From NCBI RefSeq assembly GCF_025994315.1, contig NZ_BAQE01000002.1: a stretch of 64,000 nucleotides of DNA; one strand, given 5' to 3'. Every line of letters begins with the position of its first letter. Position 1 is the stretch's first letter. This document shows positions 45,022-54,910 of the stretch, piece after piece. A program made the position numbers and the translations under genes. This DNA is from Swaminathania salitolerans. GTDB lineage: Bacteria > Pseudomonadota > Alphaproteobacteria > Acetobacterales > Acetobacteraceae. Below the pieces are notes generated by a model, which worked only from the letters and a program-made list of their open reading frames with translations, was not told the origin of the DNA and made no database searches.

Positions 45022-46290
45022 TCAGGGGCTCAGACGGGCATTGAGCGAGGTTCTCTCATCGGCAATTTCCGCGCGCGCGCCGTCATCGCCCATGACGAGA
45101 CGGACGAGCTTTGCATCGTTCTGGCGGGCGAGAATCAGACTCTCGCTGACCATATCCTCGATCGAGCGAACCAGATCGCGTGCGGAGGCTCCCGCGCCGA
45201 GTTTCTGTTGACGCTGCATCAACTGGAAGAGCAGATGGGCATCGATTCCCCCTGCCTCGACATTCAGACCGTACCCCTTGATCATCGCCTCGATTTCGAG
45301 CGCCGCAACGCGGGCCAGATCCAGATCGCGCAGCTGACGGAAAACGAAGATACGATCGAGACGGTTGAGCACCTCGGGTGCGAACCCCGCCTTGCGCAGC
45401 GCTTCCGTCGATTCCGCACGCATACGATCGGGATCGTCGTGGAGACGATCGACGATCTCGGTCAGGGCTTCGGTAGCGATATTCGATGTCAGCATGAAGA
45501 TCGCGCGCGTCGTGGAGATCTGCGCTCCGGTCGAGGCTTCCGTCACATGCCCGTCATTCCAGGCTGTGAGAAACTTCTTGAAGACGTCCGGATGCGCCTT
45601 TTCGATCTCGTCCAGCAACACGATGGCATCGGGTTTTTCCTGCAATCCGCCCGTGAGCTTGCCGAAACTGTCTGAGCCGACATATCCCTTGGGCGATCCG
45701 AACAGCATGGTCGCTGCGTGAGGGCTGGACATCTGGGTCATGTCGAAATGCAGGAGCGGCCGCTCCATCTGCCGGGCGATCTGCTTGGCGAGATAGGTCT
45801 TCCCGGTTCCCGGGGGGCCAGCGAGAAGAAAGATACCGACCGGTCTGTTTCTGACCGTCAGCGCCAGTCGCCGTCTCAGCTGCTGGGCGATATCCTCGCA
45901 AACCTGGTCCTGCCCGACCACCTTGGCACGGAGCCCGGCGGCCAGTTCCTCGGCATTGATTGCGACTTCTTTCTGTTCCTGGGCCAGAAGCTCTTCCAGG
46001 GCGACGCGATTTGTCAGGCGGGCGAGAATATCCATAACGAAGCCTTTGCGACGACGAAGTCCCTTTCGGGCCAGTCTTGTGGAGCGGACCTCGTAGAGAA
46101 GCCCCGAAACGGTGAGGAGAGCTGAGACGCCTGCGATCGGAAGATAGGCATCGCGTGCCCAGGACAAGAAGCGGATCAGCATCCCGCCCGAAAGGTGAAG
46201 GGAAACGGCTGCCTGAATGCTCGCCAGAATCAGGAATATGACCATCATCAACGGCATGAGACGGTTCAGCGCGGGCAGAAGGGCTTTCAT
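45022..46290 (-). CDS. membrane-anchored ClpB-type AAA+ ATPase
   Basis: 422 residues. Two N-terminal membrane segments (about 11-31 and 48-68) lead to a basic stretch and one Clp/Hsp100 class AAA+ module resembling the ClpA/ClpB D2 domain. Walker A GPPGTGKT is 158-165, the pore loop GYVG 202-205, Walker B LLDE 225-228, sensor-1 Asn270, and the arginine finger is in PEVLNR at 310. The D2 small domain ends the protein. There is no protease or ClpP-loop domain that I can see. An active, membrane-tethered unfoldase or remodeler is inferred. ATG 46290 overlaps the upstream stop (ATGA). Confidence 0.82.
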   Translation of the reverse strand: MKALLPALNRLMPLMMVIFLILASIQAAVSLHLSGGMLIRFLSWARDAYLPIAGVSALLTVSGLLYEVRSTRLARKGLRRRKGFVMDILARLTNRVALEELLAQEQKEVAINAEELAAGLRAKVVGQDQVCEDIAQQLRRRLALTVRNRPVGIFLLAGPPGTGKTYLAKQIARQMERPLLHFDMTQMSSPHAATMLFGSPKGYVGSDSFGKLTGGLQEKPDAIVLLDEIEKAHPDVFKKFLTAWNDGHVTEASTGAQISTTRAIFMLTSNIATEALTEIVDRLHDDPDRMRAESTEALRKAGFAPEVLNRLDRIFVFRQLRDLDLARVAALEIEAMIKGYGLNVEAGGIDAHLLFQLMQRQQKLGAGASARDLVRSIEDMVSESLILARQNDAKLVRLVMGDDGARAEIADERTSLNARLSP

Positions 46291-46925
46291 TGTACGATGA
46301 CGTCCAGAACGAGCTGCTGGTCGAGGCTGGTGAAACGCGGGAGAAGCTGCGGGCCGAGCGCCGTGAGTATTCCGGTTTCGAGCCCGCCGACAGGCGGGGG
46401 CGTTGTCGGATTGATCATGACCTCACCTGCCAGATAGATCGGAAGGACGACGGACTGGAGCGTCGGTCTGAGCAGCAGGGATTGCCGCATCCCGCCCGAG
46501 GTGATGGTGACGGACTGCCCGACCGGGCCTGCGATCTGCGCGATCGGCATCCGGACGAGACGCATGCGCCGGTTTTTGACGGCTGCCAGGATATCGGTCT
46601 TTTGCTGGCTGCTGAATCCCGTCGTTGCCAGAGCTGCCTTCACCTGACTGGTCGGAACGAGCGCGAGCTGTGCGCCCAGATGTGTCGCATCCGGACGGAG
46701 TCCCGGGGCCGGGTCTGGCTGGCCTGCCCCGACGATGCCCGGTCGGGGCGCGGGGGGCGAAGATGACGATGTCTTCCACAGGATACCTCCGGAACACGCG
46801 ACGATGACGGCCGCCGCCAGCACGAGTCTGGGGGTCATGGAGGTGCGCGCGGAGCCGGCGTGACGAGACGTCGTGCCCGATCCATCTGAGAGCGGCTTGA
46901 GTTGGGGTTCGGGAACATCGTTCAT
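46287..46925 (-). CDS. uncharacterised membrane-anchored protein, first gene of the AAA+ operon
   Basis: 212 residues; not recognised. A hydrophilic N-terminus is followed by one membrane segment (about 31-50, LVLAAAVIVACSGGILW), a Pro/Ser-rich linker, and a domain of about 140 residues (from ATHLGAQLALVPTSQVKAAL) with no Cys. It ends in a beta-rich run, LPRFTSLDQQLVLDVIVQ. The topology suggests an extracytoplasmic domain. It is coupled to the AAA+ gene by ATGA. Confidence 0.65.
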   Translation of the reverse strand: MNDVPEPQLKPLSDGSGTTSRHAGSARTSMTPRLVLAAAVIVACSGGILWKTSSSSPPAPRPGIVGAGQPDPAPGLRPDATHLGAQLALVPTSQVKAALATTGFSSQQKTDILAAVKNRRMRLVRMPIAQIAGPVGQSVTITSGGMRQSLLLRPTLQSVVLPIYLAGEVMINPTTPPPVGGLETGILTALGPQLLPRFTSLDQQLVLDVIVQ

Positions 46926-46997
46926 CGCACGGGACTGTGACAGGATAACGCGGGACTCGGCAAGCGCCGCTATCTTTCCGCTGTGTAATCAACCTTT

Positions 46998-47057
46998 GCC
47001 AAAGTAACCGGGGCCAAAGTAACCGGGGCCACAGTAACCGGGGGCCAGCAACCGGGG
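46998..47057. repeat. 15-bp tandem repeat, about four units
   Basis: Two exact copies of GCCAAAGTAACCGGG, a third with one change (GCCACAGTAACCGGG) and a diverged fourth. Confidence 0.85.
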
Positions 47058-47119
47058 ATACGAAGGATGGCAGACGAAGGCGAGGGACGCGACGTCCCCG
47101 GGCCGGCCCCTCCCGATGT

Positions 47120-47171
47120 CCTGCATCGGGCGCGTGCGCCCGGATCCTGCATCAGGCGCGTGCATCCGCAT
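47120..47171. repeat. 26-bp direct repeat, two units plus remnant
   Basis: Two 26-bp copies (47120-47145 and 47146-47171) beginning CCTGCATC and sharing GGCGCGTGC, with a partial third starting CGTGCATTCGGG. Confidence 0.65.
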
Positions 47172-47252
47172 CGTGCATTCGGGCAACTCTTGCATCGGGT
47201 GGGACATTGGCTTAAACAGCGCGTATTCCATTCATCTTTCGTCTTATCGGGG

Positions 47253-47278
47253 GGTGGCCTTGACGGGCCGCCTTTTTT
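47253..47278 (+). terminator. terminator hairpin just before rimP (possible attenuator)
   Basis: GGTGGCC (47253-47259) pairs with GGCCGCC (47266-47272) and is followed by six T. It ends 3 nt before the rimP TTG. No plus-strand gene precedes it, so it would act on the rimP-nusA transcript itself. Confidence 0.7.
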
Positions 47279-47281
47279 GTC

Positions 47282-47908
47282 TTGGCCAATGAAATTCCCA
47301 GTCTGAACGGTCTCGAGGCGCGTATCGCGCAGCAGATCGAGCCGACCCTGACCGATCTCGGTTACGAGCTCGTGCGCCTGAGCGTTCTGGGTCGCGAGAC
47401 GCCGACCATCCAGATTATGGCGGATCGCGCCGACGGTTCCCTGATCGGAATCGAGGATTGCGAGCAGATCAGCCACGCTGTGGGCGCCGTGCTCGATGTG
47501 GACGACCCGATTCCCGGCGCATGGACGCTCGAGGTGTCGTCTGCCGGTATCGATCGCCCCCTGACGCGACTGAAGGACTGGGAGCGTTTTTCGGGCCATC
47601 TCGTCAAGGCAGAGCTCGACCTCCCGCTGAACGGCCGCAAGCGGTTTTCCGGCATCATCACCGGTACGCGTGACGGCAATGCCGTTATCCGTCTCGACGA
47701 GGGGGAAGAAGCCGTCCTCCCGATCGGGGCCATCCGCAAGGCGCGCCTCGTCCTGACCGACGCTCTCATCGACGCCAGTGCCGCCATGATGGGCATTGCA
47801 TCGGATGAGGAAGGGAGTGAAGAAGAAGAGGTGTCGCGTCGCAAGACGCCGAAGCTGAATCCCTCCAAGCCGGGCAAGGGGTCCAAGCCCGGTCGGAAAG
47901 CGCACTGA
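47282..47908 (+). CDS. rimP: ribosome maturation factor RimP
   Basis: 208 residues (DUF150). It assists 30S subunit maturation. The N-terminal alpha/beta domain has IEPTLTDLGYELVRLSV, the IEDCEQISHAVGAVLD and SAGIDRPL motifs are canonical, and an SH3-like C-terminal domain follows. A Lys/Pro-rich, acidic tail of about 30 residues extends the usual length. TTG 47282 is the only in-frame start that includes the full domain, and it has no ribosome site because a terminator hairpin occupies that place. First gene of the nusA-infB cluster. Confidence 0.92.
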   Translation: MANEIPSLNGLEARIAQQIEPTLTDLGYELVRLSVLGRETPTIQIMADRADGSLIGIEDCEQISHAVGAVLDVDDPIPGAWTLEVSSAGIDRPLTRLKDWERFSGHLVKAELDLPLNGRKRFSGIITGTRDGNAVIRLDEGEEAVLPIGAIRKARLVLTDALIDASAAMMGIASDEEGSEEEEVSRRKTPKLNPSKPGKGSKPGRKAH

Positions 47909-47993
47909 GCCCGAGGGCGCACGCGCGTTATCCGGACCGTTCCGTTTCTGCTGGTGGCGCCGGAAGGCGCACCGTATTTGAGGATTTCGTCTG

Positions 47994-49547
47994 ATGGACA
48001 CCTCCGTTACCCGTCCTGAGCTGCTTCTGGTTGCAGACGCGGTCTCGCGTGAAAAGAATATCGATCGTGAAGAAGTGCTCGAGGCGATGGAGCAGGCCAT
48101 CCAGAAGGCCGGCCGCGCCAAATACGGGCACGAGAAGGATATCCGCGCGACGATCGATCGCCGCTCCGGCGAGGTGCGCCTGTCACGCTGGACCGAGGTG
48201 GTCGAGGTCGTGGAGAACGAGGATACCCAGATCCCGCTTGCGATCGCCCTGAAGTTCCAGCCGGAAATCAAGCTCGGCGAGCATCTGGTCGATCCGCTGC
48301 CGCCTATCGATTTCGGTCGTATCGCCGCCCAGACCGCCAAGCAGGTCATCGTGCAGCGCGTGCGGGAATACGAGCGCAAGAAGCAGTACAACGAGTTCAA
48401 GGACCGCGTGGGCGAGATCGTTAACGGCACGGTCAAGCGCACCGAATACGGCAACCTCATGGTCGAGATCGGTCATACGGAAGCACTGCTCCGTCGTGAC
48501 GAGCTGATCCCCCGCGAGTCGTTCCGCAATTCCGATCGCGTGCGCGCCTATATCTATGACGTGCGCGACGAGACACGTGGGCCGCAGATCTTCCTGAGTC
48601 GTACGCATCCGGCCTTTCTGGCCAAGCTGTTCGCGCAGGAAGTGCCCGAAATCTACGATGGAATCATCGAGATCAAGGCTGTGGCGCGCGATCCCGGCTC
48701 GCGTGCCAAGATGGCGGTCGTCTCCAAGGATGCGTCCATCGATCCGGTCGGTGCCTGCGTCGGTATGCGCGGCTCGCGCGTGCAGGCGGTCGTGGCGGAG
48801 CTCCAGGGCGAGAAGATCGACATCATTCCGTGGAGCCCGCAGGCCGCGACCTTCGTCGTGAACGCCCTTGCTCCTGCCGAAGTGACCAAGGTGGTCATGG
48901 ATGAGGAAGCCGGTCGCGTGGAAGTGGTCGTGCCGAACGAGCAGCTTTCGCTCGCCATCGGTCGTCGCGGTCAGAACGTGCGTCTGGCCAGCCAGCTCAC
49001 GCGCTGGGATATCGACATCCTGACCGAAGCCGAGGAATCGGAGCGCCGTCAGGAAGAGTTCCGCAAGCGTACCCAGCTCTTCGTCGATGCGCTCGATGTC
49101 GATGACGTGATCGCGGGGCTGCTCGTCACCGAGGGGTTCCACACCATCGAGGAACTGGCTTATGCCGACCCCGACGAGCTGCACGCCATCGAGGGATTCG
49201 ACGAGAGCGTCGCGGAAGAGCTGATGCGTCGGGCCGAGGAGTTCCTCATGCAGAAGGAACAGGAGCTGGACGACAAGCGTCGTGGCCTCGGCGTCGAGGA
49301 TTCGATCGCCGAACTCGGGGTGTTTTCGAATACCATGCTGGTCACGCTGGGCGAGAAAGGCGTCAGGACGCTCGACGATCTTGCCGATCTTGCCGGTGAC
49401 GAGCTTGTCGAAATGCTCGGCAGTGACAATATAGACGAGGATGCTGCCAACGAGATCATCATGGCAGCCCGTGCACACTGGTTCGACGGTGAGCAGGCCG
49501 AAGAGGCCCCTGCTGCTTCTGCGGAAGGGGAGGCTTCCGACGTCTGA
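47994..49547 (+). CDS. nusA: transcription termination/antitermination factor NusA
   Basis: 517 residues. An N-terminal RNA-polymerase-binding domain (1-130) is followed by S1 (about 135-200), KH1 and KH2 (about 200-345, with GMRGSRVQAV and SLAIGRRGQNVRLASQLT) and two C-terminal acidic helix-hairpin-helix repeats (about 360-500). It binds nascent RNA and modulates pausing and termination. The acidic C-terminal tail ends in EEAPAASAEGEASDV. The usual position after rimP, 86 nt downstream. Confidence 0.96.
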   Translation: MDTSVTRPELLLVADAVSREKNIDREEVLEAMEQAIQKAGRAKYGHEKDIRATIDRRSGEVRLSRWTEVVEVVENEDTQIPLAIALKFQPEIKLGEHLVDPLPPIDFGRIAAQTAKQVIVQRVREYERKKQYNEFKDRVGEIVNGTVKRTEYGNLMVEIGHTEALLRRDELIPRESFRNSDRVRAYIYDVRDETRGPQIFLSRTHPAFLAKLFAQEVPEIYDGIIEIKAVARDPGSRAKMAVVSKDASIDPVGACVGMRGSRVQAVVAELQGEKIDIIPWSPQAATFVVNALAPAEVTKVVMDEEAGRVEVVVPNEQLSLAIGRRGQNVRLASQLTRWDIDILTEAEESERRQEEFRKRTQLFVDALDVDDVIAGLLVTEGFHTIEELAYADPDELHAIEGFDESVAEELMRRAEEFLMQKEQELDDKRRGLGVEDSIAELGVFSNTMLVTLGEKGVRTLDDLADLAGDELVEMLGSDNIDEDAANEIIMAARAHWFDGEQAEEAPAASAEGEASDV

Positions 49548-50222
49548 TTTTCACGAAACCGGTGCTGAAGAGGGGGATCGTTTCGACGATCTTCCCGATG
49601 GGGCTGAAGAAGGGAACGATACGCAGCGTCGCTGCATCGTGACCCGCCAGACCGGAAATCCGGACGTCATGCTGCGTTTCGTGATCGCTCCCGATGGAAC
49701 GGTCACCCCGGATCTGGCTGCACGTCTGCCCGGACGGGGAATCTGGTTGAGCGCACGGCGGGATGTGCTAGATACCGCCCGGACGCGTCACCTGTTCTCG
49801 AGAGCAGCGCGTCAGCCGGTGAAGGTGCCCGAGGATATTGCGCAAGCAGTGGTTTCGGGCCTAGAAGCGCGGCTTGTGCAGGGACTGGGTCTTGCGCGCC
49901 GTGCCGGGCAGGCTCTCTGTGGGTTTGTTAAGTGTCGTGAATGGATCGCTGCCGGCAAGGCGGGTATCGTGATCCAGGGATCGGGCGGAAGCCCGGATGA
50001 GTTGCGGCGTCTGATATCGGGGAACGGCAATCTTCCGGTACTGACGTTACCAGCCCGGGTGCTCGCGACGGCATTCGGGCGGGAACATGCGGTCTATGCT
50101 GTGGTGGCGCGTGGTGCGCTGGCACAGCGTCTGATGGCTGAGCATGAACGATTTTCGGGGCTGACCGATGGGTTGGTTCCAGAGCCGCGCGATGAGCGGC
50201 TCGGACGGGAACAGGCAGGTAT

Positions 50223-50226
<4 letters not shown>
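49489..50226 (+). CDS. ylxR: YlxR-L7Ae RNA-binding protein (DUF448)
   Basis: An N-terminal YlxR/DUF448 domain (RRCIVTRQTGNPDVMLRFV, the RGIWLSARRDVLD motif) is fused to an L7Ae/L30e-like domain (GLGLARRAGQALCGF). This two-domain form is common in alphaproteobacteria; YlxR-type proteins bind RNA and affect transcription or RNase P. The start is unclear. GTG 49489 or ATG 49441 would overlap nusA. No ATG, GTG or TTG follows before the conserved domain, yet a strong GGGGAGG lies 5-6 nt before an in-frame ACG at 49540. infB follows with an ATGA overlap. Confidence 0.85.
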
Positions 50227-53011
<2,785 letters not shown>

Positions 53012-53015
<4 letters not shown>

Positions 53016-53440
53016 GGGGAGGGCGGTCCAAACTCGCCGGGGGCGCTGCCGGACAGGATGCGGCAGGTCCCTCGCAGCGTCAGCTGAGAATGTCGGAAGA
53101 AGTGCGGCGGGTCCTCTCGGACCTGTTCGCGCGCACCGAGTTTCGCGATCCGGAGCTGGCGGGCGTTCACGTCACTGTTACCGAGGTCCGGATTTCTCCG
53201 GATTTCCGCCACGCGACGGCGTTCGTCTGCCGTCTCGGCCGGAGCGACATCGAGGAAATCCTCCCCGCTCTCAAGCGGGTTGCACCTTTCCTGAGAACAG
53301 GTCTTTCCAAGACCCTGCGCTCGCGCATCGTGCCGGAGATCCATTTCCAGCCCGATACGGCGCTCGAACACGCCATGGACATGGATGCGCTCCTGCGCAG
53401 TCCCGAGGTCCTGCGCGATCTCGACAACAAAGACGACTGA
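53012..53440 (+). CDS. rbfA: 30S ribosome-binding factor A
   Basis: 142-residue KH-fold factor that matures the 16S 5' end. RMSEEVRRVLSDLF, DPELAGVHVTVTEVRISPD and RTGLSKTLRSRIVPEIHFQPD are typical. ATG 53012 overlaps the infB stop by ATGA; the frame opening at 52985 lies inside infB. A basic, Gly-rich N-terminal extension of about 25 residues precedes the domain. Confidence 0.94.
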
Positions 53441-53456
53441 ACGGAGCGACCCGTCT

Positions 53457-54410
53457 ATGGGACGCAGGAAAGGGCAGGATGTCGATGGCTGGCTCGTCAT
53501 CGACAAGGATCTGCATATCGGCTCCACCGATGTGGTGAACCGGACGCGCCGTCTTTTCGATGCACGCAAGGCCGGGCATGGCGGGACGCTGGACCCTCTG
53601 GCGACCGGCATCCTGCCCGTCGCGTTCGGGCAGGCCACCAAGACGATCCCCTACATCATGGATGCGACGAAACGCTATCGTTTCACGCTTTGCCTCGGAG
53701 AATCGCGTACAACAGACGATCGCGAGGGCGAGGTGCTGGCGAGATCCGGCATTCGGCCGGAAGACGAGGTGCTGCGCGCGTGTCTTCCCGCCTTGACCGG
53801 CCATATCATGCAGGTGCCCCCCGTCTATTCGGCGCTCAAGGTCGATGGGGAGCGCGCCTATGATCTTGCCCGGGCCGGGCGTCCTCCGGATCTGCCGCCG
53901 CGACCGGCACGCATAGACAGCATAACCCTCGTGGAAAGACCGGATCGCGATCATGCCGTCTTCGAGGTGCAGTCGGGCAAGGGCGTCTATATGCGCAGCC
54001 TTGCCCGCGATATCGCACTGGCCTGCGGCACCGTGGGGCATATCTCCGTTCTACGTCGGACCAAATGCGGCCCGTTCGACGAGCGCCATGCGATTACACT
54101 GGACAAGCTGGCGCAAAATGACGACAAGGCCGATGCACTTTTGGCGCTTTTGCGACCGGTCCCGACCGCGCTGGCCGACATCCCGGCTCTGGCCGTGACC
54201 GAAGCAGAAGCACAGGCCCTTCGCTGGGGGCAGAGCCCGCCTCTACCTGTCAGCGATGGCCTGATGCCGACGATGGAGGATGGAACCATCTTCCAGGCCC
54301 GCGAGGGGGAGTGTCTTGTCGGCTTGTGCCGCGTCCAGGAGGGCCGGATGAAGCCGATACGGATATTCGAGTCGTTGAGATACGGAGACAGAGATGTCGA
54401 TTACAGCTGA
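53457..54410 (+). CDS. truB: tRNA pseudouridine-55 synthase
   Basis: 317 residues. Catalytic Asp46 lies in GHGGTLDPLATG. KVDGERAYDLARAG, the nucleotide-contacting VQSGKGVYMRSLARDI and a C-terminal small domain of PUA-like type are present. It makes psi-55 in the T-loop of tRNAs. ATG 53457 has GGAGCG upstream. Its last 17 nt overlap rpsO. Confidence 0.95.
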   Translation: MGRRKGQDVDGWLVIDKDLHIGSTDVVNRTRRLFDARKAGHGGTLDPLATGILPVAFGQATKTIPYIMDATKRYRFTLCLGESRTTDDREGEVLARSGIRPEDEVLRACLPALTGHIMQVPPVYSALKVDGERAYDLARAGRPPDLPPRPARIDSITLVERPDRDHAVFEVQSGKGVYMRSLARDIALACGTVGHISVLRRTKCGPFDERHAITLDKLAQNDDKADALLALLRPVPTALADIPALAVTEAEAQALRWGQSPPLPVSDGLMPTMEDGTIFQAREGECLVGLCRVQEGRMKPIRIFESLRYGDRDVDYS

Positions 54411-54663
54411 ACGCCGCACGGCGCTGATCGAAGAATACAAGACCACCCCGAACGACACGGGTTCGCCCGAGGTGCAGGTTGCCCTGCTCAGCGAGCGCAT
54501 CGTCAATCTGACGGGCCATCTGCAGACGCACAAGAAGGACTTCCACTCCCGTCGTGGTCTCCTGATGCTCGTCGGCCAGCGTCGTGGTCTGCTTGACTAC
54601 CTCAAGCGCAAGGATCAGGGTCGTTACCAGACCCTCATCGAGCGTCTCGGCCTGCGTCGCTGA
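54394..54663 (+). CDS. rpsO: 30S ribosomal protein S15
   Basis: 89 residues, exactly the family length. TGSPEVQVALLSERI, HKKDFHSRRGLLMLVGQRR and LDYLKRKDQGRYQTLIERLGLRR cover the four helices that bind the 16S central domain. ATG 54394 lies in the end of truB with GGAGAC upstream. Confidence 0.98.
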   Translation: MSITAERRTALIEEYKTTPNDTGSPEVQVALLSERIVNLTGHLQTHKKDFHSRRGLLMLVGQRRGLLDYLKRKDQGRYQTLIERLGLRR

Positions 54664-54671
54664 TATGCTCG

Positions 54672-54718
54672 GGCGGAGGTGTCTTCCTCCGCCACCCCTT
54701 GCCGCCAGCCCGGCGGCA
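54672..54718 (+). promoter_or_regulatory. tandem hairpins in the rpsO-pnp leader
   Basis: Two perfect stems, GGCGGAGG/CCTCCGCC (54672-54693) and TGCCGCC/GGCGGCA (54700-54718), directly after rpsO without a T-run. The rest of the 247-bp gap to pnp has no gene. In E. coli the pnp leader hairpin is an RNase III target for autoregulation; a similar role is possible here. Confidence 0.55.
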
Positions 54719-54910
54719 GGGACACAGGCTGCGTCACTGAACGTAGAAGCTGGAGACAGAACCGGTCTTCGGCGTTTCAGGCCACATGGTGACATGCCGG
54801 TCCGATCCCGGTCTTTCTTGCCATGCCGTCCGAAACGCTGCCAGCCAGTCAGGGCCAGTTCCCTCCCTTCTCGCTTCCCTGTGACAAAGCCCTCTGATCA
54901 GGACTGAATT

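Larger units (their letters stand above)
46926..47281. promoter_or_regulatory. divergent region AAA+ operon / rimP-nusA superoperon
   Basis: 356 bp containing a 15-bp tandem array, a 26-bp repeat pair and a terminator-like hairpin directly before rimP. The promoters for both operons must be here. A minus-strand frame 46989-47231 encodes only repeat-derived Gly-Tyr residues and is not called. Confidence 0.6.

Noticed and set aside
46989..47231. 80-aa minus-strand ORF ending in Gly-Tyr-Phe-Gly repeats
   Set aside because: Its repeats come only from the 15-bp DNA array; no ribosome site or homology pattern.
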